Positions 6,483 to 15,128 of a stretch of DNA of 61,389 nucleotides are shown here, piece by piece. The translations under genes were made by a program, and so were the position numbers. Source of the DNA: a virus; the IMG/VR virus record IMGVR_UViG_3300031841_001859, positions 1 to 61,389 of that record, one strand, 5' to 3'. The notes under the pieces were generated by a model. It worked only from the letters and a program-made list of their open reading frames with translations. It was not told the DNA's origin and did not search any database. How positions within the stretch are numbered: the first letter of the stretch is position 1; each line of letters starts with the position of its first letter.

Positions 6483-7493
6483 ATGGCAACAAACAAAGTA
6501 ACTACAAACTTAATTGACATGAGTGGTAACACTGGAGGTCTAGTGTGGTCACAAGGGACTACAGCTCAAAGACCTGCTGGAGTTGCTGGAGACCTACGTT
6601 TGAATACTACAGATAGCAGATTAGAGTTTTACAACGGAACAGATTGGAAAAGATTATCCGAAGGAGCGGCTACACCTAGCGTAGCTTTTCAAGCAGACTT
6701 TTTAGTCGTAGCTGGTGGAGGAGGTGGAGCATTTTCTGCACCAGGAGGAGGTGGTGCGGGTGGTCTGCGAACTTCATACGGAAGCACATCTGGTGGAGGA
6801 AGTTCCAATGAAAGTCAAATAGGTATTGCTCTTTCTACAAATTACACCGTAACAGTTGGTAGTGGAGGTGCTGGTGCAACAGTAGCAGCTTCAGGTGCTA
6901 ATGGGGTTGATTCATCTATTTCAGCTACAGGAATCACAACAATTACATCTTTAGGCGGTGGAGGAGGGAATCGAACGACAAATGTAGGTTTAACTGGTGG
7001 TTCTGGTGGTGGTTCTGGAGAAACACAACTTTCTACTGGTGGTAGCGGTACAGCTAATCAAGGATATGATGGAGGTTATGGTAATGGTGGGGGTGGAGGT
7101 GCTGGAGGAACTGGAAATAATGGTTACGGTGCTGGTGTTAATTTAGCAAGTAATGGAGGTATTGGGGGTGATGGTTTAGCAGTCTCAATAACAGGAAGTT
7201 CAGTAACTTATGCTTCAGGGGGAAGTGCATATTATGCCGCTCCTAGTGCTACTTTAAGTCCAAATCCAACTGGAGGAGGAGGAGGAGGGGCTTCTGTGGC
7301 TAATGGTGTAGCTAATTCTGGTGGTGGAGGAAGAGCAGATGGAGGAAATGGTGGAAGCGGTATTGTAATAATAAGATACCCTAACACCTATACAATAACA
7401 GTAGGAGCAGGTTTAACAAGTTCAACCACTACGGATGGTAGTGATAAAATAACATCGTTTACTGCGGGTAGCGATACAGTAAGTTTTAGTTAA
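6483..7493 (+). CDS. Glycine-rich tail fibre/adhesin
   Basis: The N-terminus (about residues 1-60) carries the short attachment module also seen in the next fibre genes (TTAQRPAGVAGDLRLNTTDSR, NGTDWKRL). From about residue 73 to 300 it is dominated by Gly runs (GGGGGAFSAPGGGGAGGL and many more), which in T-even adhesins form a polyglycine-II lattice displaying specificity loops. The same LRTSYG..SGG and TITVGGGG elements recur at the C-terminus of the 9658-12714 protein. The role is inferred to be host receptor binding. Confidence 0.75.
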   Translation: MATNKVTTNLIDMSGNTGGLVWSQGTTAQRPAGVAGDLRLNTTDSRLEFYNGTDWKRLSEGAATPSVAFQADFLVVAGGGGGAFSAPGGGGAGGLRTSYGSTSGGGSSNESQIGIALSTNYTVTVGSGGAGATVAASGANGVDSSISATGITTITSLGGGGGNRTTNVGLTGGSGGGSGETQLSTGGSGTANQGYDGGYGNGGGGGAGGTGNNGYGAGVNLASNGGIGGDGLAVSITGSSVTYASGGSAYYAAPSATLSPNPTGGGGGGASVANGVANSGGGGRADGGNGGSGIVIIRYPNTYTITVGAGLTSSTTTDGSDKITSFTAGSDTVSFS

Positions 7494-7494
7494 T

Positions 7495-8484
7495 ATGGCA
7501 CATTACGCATTTTTAAATAACGACGCAACTACAGGAACTCTAAGAGAGGAGCTTGAAGTATTATGGAATGAGATGGGTACGCTTACTTCTATTGAAGAGC
7601 CGACTCAGGATGATACAGCTGCTATTGAAGCAAAGCAAGCAGAGATAGATAGCAAGCAAGAAGAAATAGACAAAAGTCTTTGCGTAGTTACTGGAGTAAT
7701 TACTGGAGTTCTAGAGACGTATGAGAAATCTGCTAGTGATGAAACGATTGAGCAGGAAATAAAAGATTTAGAAGCTAGTAGGGTTGACCAAGAGACAGGA
7801 CAAGCCTTACCTAAAGAAGAAGTTGCAGCTATAGATGCGCAGGTTCAAGCTAAACTTGAAGAGCTTCATGCGCTTCCACCAGAGGTTATAGACAATACAG
7901 TTTACTGGGAAGGGTATTACGGGAAAGGCGGACTATGCAAGAGAACTTCTTATAACACAATAGGTGGTGTTCACCAAAATGGCGGTACACCTTTTAGAAA
8001 AAATTATGCAGGGGTAGGGTATACTTACGACCCTGTAAGAGATGCTTTTTATGCACCTCAACCATTTGAGTCTTGGACTCTAAATGAAGATACTTGTTTA
8101 TGGGAAAGTCCTGTAGAAAAACCAGAGGGAGAAACCTGGTGGAAAGAAGATACGACAGAGTGGGTAGATTATTTATATTTATCCCAGCCTTATAATCAAG
8201 AGCCACCATACCCAAGTTGGACTTGGAGCACAGAGACAGGATGGACAGCTCCAGTAGAAAAAGTAGAAGGAAAAGATTATTGGAATGAGGAAGCTCAAGA
8301 GTGGACAACTACCTATCTTGTCGGCCCTAAACCATACCCAAGCTGGATTGTAAAAGATGTTGAGGTTGGTTTGAATAAAGTTTTAGCGTCTGTTTGGTCG
8401 TCTCCAATAGATTATCCTAATGACGGAAATTCGTATATTTGGGATGAAGAAACACAAAGCTGGGATTTAAAAATTATAGATTAA
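7495..8484 (+). CDS. Tail fibre accessory protein with Trp-rich repeats
   Basis: Residues 1-120 are charged and coiled-coil-like (two overlapping EIDSKQEE elements). The middle contains YAGVGYTYDPVRDAFYAPQP, shared with the separate gene at 12748-13128. The rest is a repeat of PxPSWxxxxxxxWxxP and DYWNEEAQEW units, each ending in Trp/Glu clusters. It starts one base after the previous stop. It may be a fibre chaperone or a tip module. Confidence 0.65.
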   Translation: MAHYAFLNNDATTGTLREELEVLWNEMGTLTSIEEPTQDDTAAIEAKQAEIDSKQEEIDKSLCVVTGVITGVLETYEKSASDETIEQEIKDLEASRVDQETGQALPKEEVAAIDAQVQAKLEELHALPPEVIDNTVYWEGYYGKGGLCKRTSYNTIGGVHQNGGTPFRKNYAGVGYTYDPVRDAFYAPQPFESWTLNEDTCLWESPVEKPEGETWWKEDTTEWVDYLYLSQPYNQEPPYPSWTWSTETGWTAPVEKVEGKDYWNEEAQEWTTTYLVGPKPYPSWIVKDVEVGLNKVLASVWSSPIDYPNDGNSYIWDEETQSWDLKIID

Positions 8485-8485
8485 A

Positions 8486-9652
8486 ATGGCAACAACTAAA
8501 GTAAGAGGAGAGTTAGTAGATTTAAATGAAGCTGCTTCAGAGAGTGGACTAAAGATTCCTAGTGGAACAGAGTTAAATAGACCAACTGCTGCAGCTGGAC
8601 AAATCAGAAATAACACAAATGAAACTTCAGATGGTTCTGCTTCTTGTGAAGAGTATTATAGCGGAACGTCTTGGCAAAAAATTAATAATGTTGTTGTACC
8701 TGTTTATTTTAAAGCTCTTACTTACACAGGAACTGGTTCAACTCAATCTATCACAGGATTAGGCTTTCAGCCTGATTTTGTTTGGATGAAAAATACAAGT
8801 AATGTAGCTAATAATGTATTAGTTGACAGCAATAGAGGTAGAGATGGGGTATTATATTCAAATAGCTCAGCGCAAGAAGCTCCGTCACCAGCTGGAACAG
8901 ATTTAGTAAGTTTTGATTCAGATGGATTTACTGTAGGAACTAATAATAATGGAAATGTAAACGTTAATGGAAATTCTTACATAGCTTTCTGTTGGCAAGG
9001 GAATGGAGGTAATAATACATCAAATACAAATGGAAGTATTACAAGTACAGTACAAGCAAATACAAATTTAGGTTTTAGTATTGTAACATGGACTGGAACA
9101 GGAAGCAATGCAACTGTTGGTCATGGGTTAAGTTCAGCGCCAGAGTTTATCATTGTTAAAAATTATAGTGGTAATTATAGTTGGACTACAGGTTCAAGTG
9201 TTTTAAATGATGTTCTTGCATATTCAGATTTTAATGCTAACCAGTGGTCTCAATCGGGGAGTCCCTGGAACTCAACACAGCCTACAAGTTCTGTATTTAG
9301 CTTAGGAACTTATGTTGGTACAAATGGTTCTGGACAAAACATGCTTGCTTATTGTTTTCATTCTGTTGCTGGTTATTCTAAAATTGGAACGTATACAGGA
9401 ACTGGAAGTAGTAATTCAATTACTGGACTTGGGTTTCAGCCAAGCTGGGTAATGATAAAATGTACTTCTGCTGGGCCGGAGGACTGGCCTATATTTACCT
9501 CAGCTTTATCAAACAATTACACTACAGCAAACACTGATGCTACAGCTCAATCATTTACTTTTTCTTTTGATAGTGATGGATTTACAGTGCCAGCATCAAG
9601 TGGTATGACAAATGGAAATGGACAAAATTATATATACATGGCTTTTAAATAA
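8486..9652 (+). CDS. Tail fibre protein with repeated lectin-like domain
   Basis: The 388-residue protein begins with the common attachment module (SGTELNRPTAAAGQIRNNT, GTSWQKI), then carries at least two copies of a domain with YTGTGS..SITGLGFQPDFV and SFDSDGFTVG elements. The same domain is repeated more often in the next gene, with near-identical DNA stretches (for example around 9047 and 10204). It is likely a trimeric fibre with carbohydrate-binding beta domains. Confidence 0.7.
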   Translation: MATTKVRGELVDLNEAASESGLKIPSGTELNRPTAAAGQIRNNTNETSDGSASCEEYYSGTSWQKINNVVVPVYFKALTYTGTGSTQSITGLGFQPDFVWMKNTSNVANNVLVDSNRGRDGVLYSNSSAQEAPSPAGTDLVSFDSDGFTVGTNNNGNVNVNGNSYIAFCWQGNGGNNTSNTNGSITSTVQANTNLGFSIVTWTGTGSNATVGHGLSSAPEFIIVKNYSGNYSWTTGSSVLNDVLAYSDFNANQWSQSGSPWNSTQPTSSVFSLGTYVGTNGSGQNMLAYCFHSVAGYSKIGTYTGTGSSNSITGLGFQPSWVMIKCTSAGPEDWPIFTSALSNNYTTANTDATAQSFTFSFDSDGFTVPASSGMTNGNGQNYIYMAFK

Positions 9653-9657
9653 TAGAT

Positions 9658-12600
9658 ATGGCAACAACAAAAATTACATCACCGGATTTCTTTGACTTAG
9701 CAAGTTTAAACACTGCTTTACAGTTGCCTAGTGGAACAACTGCAGAGAGACCGACTAGTCCAAGCACAGGTGAGTGGAGATATAACACGACTACTAACTT
9801 AGTAGAGTTTTGGGATGGGGGCGAATGGAGAGATTTACAATCCGAAGATTTACCGCCAGTGCCAAGTGAGAATTTTAATACGGTATTGTATAACGGTACA
9901 AGTGCTACCCATGCTATTACAGGTGTAGGATTTCAACCTGATTTAGTTTGGATAAAAGATAGAAATAATGGTGAATCACATATATGGAACGATTCAACAA
10001 GAGGCGCAGGTAACGATTTATCATCAAACTCAATAAACGCTCAAGCAAATAGGCCAACTGGTTTTACTTCTTTTGATAGTGATGGATTTACTTTAGGTAC
10101 AGATGGGGGTGGTGTTGTTAATGATTCAACTAGAGGGCCTTATGTCGCTTGGTGTTGGAAAGCTAACGGAGGAACTACGAGTAGTAATACGGATGGAACG
10201 ATTACAAGTACAGTGCAAGCAAATACAAAGGCTGGGTTTTCTATTATAAATTATACTGGGAATTTAACAGCAGGGGCAACTGTTGGTCACGGACTTGGCT
10301 CTACTCCAGAATTAATAATATTTAAACCTTTAGTTGGCGCTGCAGGATGGAAAGTTTATAGTAACCAATTATCTGACCCAGCAAATAAAGTATTATCACT
10401 TCAAGATTCTCACGCTGAATTAACTATTAACGCTTTTAATGGAACGCTTCCAAATTCTTCAGTTATAACTTTAGCAGCTTACGGAGATACAAATAGAACC
10501 TCTTCAATTATAGCGTATGCTTTTAAATCAGTAGCAGGATATTCAAAAACAGGTTCATACACAGGGAATGGTTCAGATAATGGGCCAATTATAAACACAG
10601 GATTTGAGCCTGCGTTTGTTATAATTAAAAGGACTGACACTGCTGATAACTGGTCTATGACTGATAATAAAAGGTCAACATCTAATCCTAGAGATAAAGC
10701 ACTTTTTCCTAATTTAACTCAATCTGAATTAACATCTGGTTATTCAGTAAATTATTTATCTAATGGTTTTCAAATAGCTACATCAGGTGCAGGTGTTAAC
10801 GCATCAGGAGGTACATTTCTTTACATAGCCTTTGCTGCAGACCAATCTGCTGCGCCAGTATTAGCGGATAGTTTTGCAAATAAATTATATACAGGGACTG
10901 GTAGTTCTCAATCTATAACAGGATTAGGTTTTAGCCCTAATTATGTTTGGATGAAACAAAGGTCGTTTGTTGATAATCATTATAATATGGATTCACTGAG
11001 AGGAGCAGCATTTAGAATACATAGTAATTTAACTGCAGCACAAAATGGACCTGATACAAATAGATTTACCTCTTTCGACACAGATGGGTTTACTATAGGT
11101 AGTGACCCTTCTGTAAATCAAGCTGGTTCAGATTTTGTTACTTGGAACTGGAAGGCAAATCCAAGTCCTACAATTAACACAGATGGTTCATCACAATCGG
11201 TAGTTAGCGCCAATCAAGCAGCTGGGTTCAGTATTGTTCAAGGAACAGCATCAGGAGGTCTTAACACTGTCAATAGTTTTGGTCACGGACTTGGTGTAAA
11301 ACCTGATTTGATTATTATTAAATCAACATCATCTGTAGATAATTGGTATGTTTATAATTCTATATCAGGTGCAGGTAAATCTTTGTATCTTAACGACACG
11401 GCTGCAGAATTTTCAACAACAAATGTTTGGGCTAATACTGAACCAACAGCATCAGTTTTTTCTATTAAAGATGGGCAAACTGTGAGTGTAGGTGCTACAT
11501 TTATTACCTACTGTTTTGCTTCTATATCAGGATTTAGCAAGATTGGAAGTTATACTGGTAATGGGAGTTCATCTGGTCCAACTGTAACAACAGGGTTTCA
11601 GCCAAGCTGGATAATGATTAAAAGAACTGATGCAGGTGGCACAAATTGGAATATTATGGATAGTACAAGAGGTAATTCTGATTATCTTTTAGCTGCCAAT
11701 ACAGATGGAGCAGAAGTTACAAGTGAAACACCATTAAACACAACTTCAACAGGATTTGTAATTACAGAATCAAGCGCCTATATAAACGCATCAGGAGGAA
11801 CTTACATCTACATGGCCTTTAAAGAAAACCCAGTGCAATACGCTATACCATCTGGAGAAATGGCGTTTTTAGTAGCCGCTGGTGGAGGTGGTGGAGGTTT
11901 TAATGAAGGAGCTGGAGGTGGAGCTGGAGGATTAAGAACTTCGTACGGGCTTACTTCTGGAGGTGGTGCAAGCGCAGAAAGCAATTTAACCTTAGCATCC
12001 GGTACTTACACAATTACAGTAGGTGGAGGTGGTATAGCTGGTACTTATACACCTACTTGGGCGCCAGGTGGAGATGGTTCGGTTTCATCAATAACAGGTT
12101 TAGTATCTATTACTACTGTAGGTGGTGGTGGAGGAGGAACAGGTGTTTCTGCTCAAGTCCCAGACATACAGCCAGGAAGAGATGGTGGTTCTGGTGGTGG
12201 AGGTTCAAGAGGTCCAAATAAACCAGGTGGTAGCGGAACAGCTAATCAAGGATTCGCTGGTGGAGCATCAAATGTAAGTAACGGTGACAGTGCTGGTGGA
12301 GGTGGTGGAGCTACTCAAGCTGGGCAAGTGCCTCCAGGAGCTGGAGGGGCAGACGGAGGTAATGGACTTACATCTGCAATTACAGGAAGCAATAGTGGTT
12401 ATGCTGGTGGAGGTGGAGGTGGAAGTTATACTGGAGGTGGCCCTGTTGGATTAGGAAAACACGGAGGTGGAGCAGGAGTTACAACTGGAACTCCTAATGC
12501 AGGAGTTGTAAACACTGGTGGAGGAGCTGGTGGAGGTGGTGGTTCTGGACTTGATTCAGCAAGAATAGGTGGTGTAGGAGGTTCTGGTGTAGTAATACTA

Positions 12601-12714
12601 AGAATGAACACGTCTGATTACTCTGGAAGTACAACTGGTTCACCGACTGTAACGACAGTAGGAACTGAAACCGTATTAACATATACAGGTAGTGGAACAT
12701 ACGTACATTCGTAA
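9658..12714 (+). CDS. Large tail fibre/adhesin with domain array and Gly-rich tip
   Basis: This is a 1018-residue fibre. Residues 1-65 are the attachment module (GTTAERPTSPSTGEWRYNTT). Residues 75-735 hold a tandem array of the GFQPDxVWIKxR / SFDSDGFTxG domain, roughly alternating two subtypes. Residues 735-1000 are Gly-rich, starting GEMAFLVAAGGGGGGFNEG and containing LRTSYGLTSGGG, close to the tip of the 6483-7493 protein. Duplicated domains at DNA level offer sites for recombination and host-range change. Thirteen bases after its stop is a new promoter box. Confidence 0.75.
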   Translation: MATTKITSPDFFDLASLNTALQLPSGTTAERPTSPSTGEWRYNTTTNLVEFWDGGEWRDLQSEDLPPVPSENFNTVLYNGTSATHAITGVGFQPDLVWIKDRNNGESHIWNDSTRGAGNDLSSNSINAQANRPTGFTSFDSDGFTLGTDGGGVVNDSTRGPYVAWCWKANGGTTSSNTDGTITSTVQANTKAGFSIINYTGNLTAGATVGHGLGSTPELIIFKPLVGAAGWKVYSNQLSDPANKVLSLQDSHAELTINAFNGTLPNSSVITLAAYGDTNRTSSIIAYAFKSVAGYSKTGSYTGNGSDNGPIINTGFEPAFVIIKRTDTADNWSMTDNKRSTSNPRDKALFPNLTQSELTSGYSVNYLSNGFQIATSGAGVNASGGTFLYIAFAADQSAAPVLADSFANKLYTGTGSSQSITGLGFSPNYVWMKQRSFVDNHYNMDSLRGAAFRIHSNLTAAQNGPDTNRFTSFDTDGFTIGSDPSVNQAGSDFVTWNWKANPSPTINTDGSSQSVVSANQAAGFSIVQGTASGGLNTVNSFGHGLGVKPDLIIIKSTSSVDNWYVYNSISGAGKSLYLNDTAAEFSTTNVWANTEPTASVFSIKDGQTVSVGATFITYCFASISGFSKIGSYTGNGSSSGPTVTTGFQPSWIMIKRTDAGGTNWNIMDSTRGNSDYLLAANTDGAEVTSETPLNTTSTGFVITESSAYINASGGTYIYMAFKENPVQYAIPSGEMAFLVAAGGGGGGFNEGAGGGAGGLRTSYGLTSGGGASAESNLTLASGTYTITVGGGGIAGTYTPTWAPGGDGSVSSITGLVSITTVGGGGGGTGVSAQVPDIQPGRDGGSGGGGSRGPNKPGGSGTANQGFAGGASNVSNGDSAGGGGGATQAGQVPPGAGGADGGNGLTSAITGSNSGYAGGGGGGSYTGGGPVGLGKHGGGAGVTTGTPNAGVVNTGGGAGGGGGSGLDSARIGGVGGSGVVILRMNTSDYSGSTTGSPTVTTVGTETVLTYTGSGTYVHS

Positions 12715-12726
12715 ATAAAATTTAAT

Positions 12727-12734
12727 TAATTTTG
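12727..12734 (+). promoter_or_regulatory. TAnnTTTG promoter box
   Basis: TAATTTTG lies in the 33-base gap between the fibre gene and the gene at 12748. It fits the -7 consensus; no distinct -33 element is seen. Confidence 0.4.
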
Positions 12735-12747
12735 TAAAAAATAAATT

Positions 12748-13128
12748 ATGGCACATTTTGCAGAACTTGATGATAACAACACAGTACTACAAGTAATTGT
12801 TGTACACAACAATGAACTGCTTGGAGCTGATGGAAATGAGTATGAAGAAAAAGGCGTTCAGTTTTGTGAGACCTTATTTGGCCACGCAAACTGGAAACAA
12901 ACTTCTTACAATCATAACATAAGAAAACAATTTGCTGGAGTTGGTTATACTTACGACCCTGACAAAGATGTCTTTGTTGCACCGCAACCTTTTCCAAGTT
13001 GGTCTTTAGACGATAACAGTGATTGGCAAGCCCCAACGCCAATGCCAGAGGACGATAACCTATATAGCTGGAATGAGGAAACTCAAGATTGGGATTTAGT
13101 TGAACCTATTAATGATGACACAGAATAA
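12748..13128 (+). CDS. Small tail-associated protein, stand-alone copy of a fibre module
   Basis: The 126-residue product repeats a module found inside the 7495-8484 protein: FAGVGYTYDPDKDVFVAPQP, then a PxPSW repeat and a WNEETQDWDL ending. The N-terminal half (MAHFAELDDNNTVLQVIVVHN) is typical of short cyanophage-type tail proteins (from memory). It may be a fibre tip or assembly factor. Confidence 0.65.
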   Translation: MAHFAELDDNNTVLQVIVVHNNELLGADGNEYEEKGVQFCETLFGHANWKQTSYNHNIRKQFAGVGYTYDPDKDVFVAPQPFPSWSLDDNSDWQAPTPMPEDDNLYSWNEETQDWDLVEPINDDTE

Positions 13129-13129
13129 C

Positions 13130-13276
13130 ATGAATTTAGATTTTGAACCTACGGTACTTGGTATAACGGTTTTGGCAATCAGTGTAGTTGAAATAAATGA
13201 AGTGTTGCAAAGCATTTTGCTTTTAGCAACTATAGTTTATACCATCATTAAAGTTTACCAGTTATTAAAAAAATAA
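13130..13276 (+). CDS. Small membrane protein, holin-like or anchor for endolysin
   Basis: The 48-residue product has two hydrophobic stretches (TVLGITVLAISVVEI and LQSILLLATIVYTIIKVY) and a basic end (QLLKK). It immediately precedes the M15 peptidase. Its last codons, TTA TTA AAA AAA TAA, contain a run of seven A (13267-13273) in the A-AAA-AAA register just before the stop. A -1 shift there would join it in frame to the peptidase. Read alone it is a minimal holin candidate. Confidence 0.65.
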   Translation: MNLDFEPTVLGITVLAISVVEINEVLQSILLLATIVYTIIKVYQLLKK

Positions 13277-13725
13277 GCCCACATATATCTTACAAAGAAG
13301 CAGTCAAATCAAATACAGCATTAAGACTGGATATTGATAATACTCCTGATGCTTATGCGCTTTCTAATATGGAAGCTGTTGCAAAGCATATATTTGAACC
13401 ACTGCGTGAGTGGGTAGGAGGGCCAATTAAAATAAATTCATTTTACAGAAATCCAGATTTGAATACTGCTATCGGCGGAAGTGACAAGTCACAACATTGC
13501 CAGGGTAGAGCGATTGATTTAGACGATACATTCGGCCATAAAACAAACGCCGAAATGTATAACTACATAAAAGAAAACTTAAACTTTGACCAGATGATAT
13601 GGGAGTTTGGTAATGACAATAATCCTGATTGGGTGCACGTATCTTATGTAAGTCCAGACGAGAATAGAGGAAGATGTTTAAAAGCATATATAGAAAATGG
13701 TAAATCTAAATACATGGTTATATGA
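13264..13725 (+). CDS. Endolysin-type peptidase, M15 (D-Ala-D-Ala carboxypeptidase) family
   Basis: The first ATG in this frame is 13369, but the family-typical N-terminus is encoded upstream: ISPHISYKEAVKS from 13273, then IDNTP. The frame is open back to 13252 yet has no ATG, GTG or TTG there. Counting from 13369, the zinc site is visible as H43 and D50 (SQHCQGRAID) and H90 (DWVH), with E79 and D87 nearby. It cleaves peptidoglycan cross-links or stems at lysis. Three start models are possible: AUU at 13264, AUA at 13273, or a -1 frameshift from the upstream membrane gene. I list the AUU model; 13369 alone would truncate the fold. Confidence 0.8.
   Translation: MKKISPHISYKEAVKSNTALRLDIDNTPDAYALSNMEAVAKHIFEPLREWVGGPIKINSFYRNPDLNTAIGGSDKSQHCQGRAIDLDDTFGHKTNAEMYNYIKENLNFDQMIWEFGNDNNPDWVHVSYVSPDENRGRCLKAYIENGKSKYMVI
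13267..13276 (+). promoter_or_regulatory. Candidate -1 ribosomal frameshift site
   Basis: AAAAAAA at 13267-13273 is positioned as A AAA AAA in the upstream frame and is followed directly by TAA. A one-base slip moves the ribosome from the membrane gene into the peptidase frame at ATA 13273. I did not find a convincing downstream pseudoknot by eye. Confidence 0.4.
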
Positions 13726-14180
13726 GTAAGAAAAAATTTAAAGACACAAAAGTAGGCAAGTTCTTATCAGGAGCTGGTTCTTCCATTATAGATTCTTTTG
13801 GAGATGTACTTCCAGACAAAGGAGTAATGGGTGTAGTTAAAAACTTAATTAAGAAAGACCCTGTACTTCCAGCTGAAGATAAAGAAAAAGCATTAGCCTT
13901 ACTACAGCAAGATACTATTGAAATGCAAGAAGTATCTAAACGCTGGGCCAGTGATATGCAGAGTGATTCTTGGTTATCCAAAAATACTAGACCACTGGCT
14001 TTAATATTTTTAACAATATCAATGGTGGTATTAATATTTGTTGACTCAACAGGCGGATGGTTTGATGTAGACAGTGGGTGGGTTGACCTTCTTAAATCTT
14101 TATTAATTACTGTTTATGTAGCATACTTCGGCTCAAGAGGAGCGGAGAAATTTAAATCAATTCAAAAAAATGGCTCGTAA
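13722..14180 (+). CDS. Holin, 3-TM type
   Basis: This 152-residue protein overlaps the peptidase stop by four bases. The N-terminal half is soluble and charged (EDKEKALALLQQD, EVSKRWASDMQSDSWLSKNTRP). It is followed by a hydrophobic helix (LALIFLTISMVVLIFVD), an amphipathic linker and a second helix (LLKSLLITVYVAYFGSRGAEK). This is the pattern of the 3-TM holin family common in gene transfer agents and phages. It would permeabilise the inner membrane at lysis. Confidence 0.8.
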   Translation: MSKKKFKDTKVGKFLSGAGSSIIDSFGDVLPDKGVMGVVKNLIKKDPVLPAEDKEKALALLQQDTIEMQEVSKRWASDMQSDSWLSKNTRPLALIFLTISMVVLIFVDSTGGWFDVDSGWVDLLKSLLITVYVAYFGSRGAEKFKSIQKNGS

Positions 14181-14304
14181 TATTGCTTTCGCATATATCG
14201 AAAGACCAAAAAAGCGTAGACCTGGTGTACACGCAAAAACAAAATCATCTAAACTTAAATCATCTAAAAATTACCTCAAAAGATATAAAGGTCAGGGCAG
14301 GTAA
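14170..14304 (+). CDS. Small basic conserved phage protein, 44 aa
   Basis: It starts inside the holin gene end. The product is MARNIAFAYIERPKKRRPG followed by HAKTKSSKLKSS and KRYKGQGR. Highly basic, Ser/Lys-rich proteins with this SSK.Y..RY.GQG ending recur in Bacteroidetes phages (from memory). Possibly nucleic-acid binding. Confidence 0.65.
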   Translation: MARNIAFAYIERPKKRRPGVHAKTKSSKLKSSKNYLKRYKGQGR

Positions 14305-14312
14305 ATAATTTA

Positions 14313-14343
14313 TATCTTTGTATTAATTAAATTTAATCTAATG
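14313..14343 (+). promoter_or_regulatory. Promoter box plus AT-rich leader
   Basis: TATCTTTG at 14313-14320 is followed by a TTAAATTTAATCTA leader running straight into the ATG at 14341. Near-identical leaders precede the genes at 20107, 22816 and 32060, marking a phage-specific start module in place of a Shine-Dalgarno site. Confidence 0.6.
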
Positions 14344-14565
14344 GATATAAGAAAAATCTCTATTGGCCAAGACTATAAGTCTAGTGCAATGCACTACATA
14401 GTAGGTCAAGAGGTATTAGGAGGTAAATACGTAATACATTTAATACAGCACGTACAGCAATCAGATAGTATTAAGATTTGGATACAACACAATGACGAGA
14501 TTTTTTTGTGGAAAGAGTTTAACTCTAATATGCCCGTCTCGATAGAATATAATATTAATTTTTAA
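14341..14565 (+). CDS. Hypothetical protein, 74 aa
   Basis: A beta-rich small protein (SSAMHYIVGQEVLGGKYVIH, ending ISIKIW-like strands and ISIEYNINF-like residues). It follows a strong promoter/leader and its stop overlaps the next ATG. It shares the operon with the GroES-like protein and packaging genes. Function unknown. Confidence 0.65.
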   Translation: MDIRKISIGQDYKSSAMHYIVGQEVLGGKYVIHLIQHVQQSDSIKIWIQHNDEIFLWKEFNSNMPVSIEYNINF

Positions 14566-15128
14566 TGAGGTCACCATTTTATTTTATTGTAAAACCTTTA
14601 GATGACAAAAGGTATACAAATACAAAAAACATAGAGGGCATGGAGTTTATTACTAGCACCTCAGAAGAAAATTACAAAGCTTCAAACAGACAAGGTGTAG
14701 TAGTGGCAGTGCCTCTTGGTTATGATGGGCCAATAAAAGTTGGCGATATACTTCTTGTACATCATAATGTCTTTAAGTTTTACAATGACATGAAGGGAAG
14801 AGTAAAATCTGGTAAAAGTTTTTTTAAAGACAATTTATTCTTTATTGAGAATGACCAGTTTTTTATGTACAAACAAGATGATATGTGGCATTGTCATGAC
14901 AGGTATTGTTTTGTAAAACCTGTAGAAAAAGAAGAATCATTTATATCAAAGCTGGGAACTGAAGAACCTCTTGTTGGTATTATGAAATACCCAAACAAAT
15001 ATTTATCTTCACAAGGAGTAAACAAAGGAGATAAAATATCTTTTAAACCAGATAGTGAATATGAATTTATGGTAGATGATGAGAAGTTGTATAGAATGTA
15101 TGACCACCAAATAACAATGGTATTATGA
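14565..15128 (+). CDS. Putative tandem GroES-fold protein (second co-chaperonin-like)
   Basis: The 187-residue product appears to contain two GroES-like halves. Half one (about 5-105) reads FIVKPLDDKRY, a flexible loop with GMEFITSTSEENY, then RQGVVVAVPLGYDG, PIKVGDILLVHHNVF and FFMYKQDD. Half two (about 114-187) reads CFVKPVEKEES, LVGIMKYP, NKGDKISFKP and DEKLYRMYDHQITMVL. Each repeats the order of GroES strands: xVKP, GxVxxV, GDxxxF and a C-terminal YxI-like strand. It sits just ahead of the terminase genes, so it could assist capsid assembly. The fold call is by motif order only. Confidence 0.5.
   Translation: MRSPFYFIVKPLDDKRYTNTKNIEGMEFITSTSEENYKASNRQGVVVAVPLGYDGPIKVGDILLVHHNVFKFYNDMKGRVKSGKSFFKDNLFFIENDQFFMYKQDDMWHCHDRYCFVKPVEKEESFISKLGTEEPLVGIMKYPNKYLSSQGVNKGDKISFKPDSEYEFMVDDEKLYRMYDHQITMVL

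Noticed and set aside
12426-12700. Open minus-strand frames rich in Pro or Leu opposite the Gly-rich tip
   Set aside because: They are shadows of the Gly-rich fibre coding strand (GGN read backwards gives Pro).
6483-12714. Variable adhesins suggesting a diversity-generating retroelement
   Set aside because: No reverse transcriptase or template/variable repeat pair was seen; the similarities are domain duplications.
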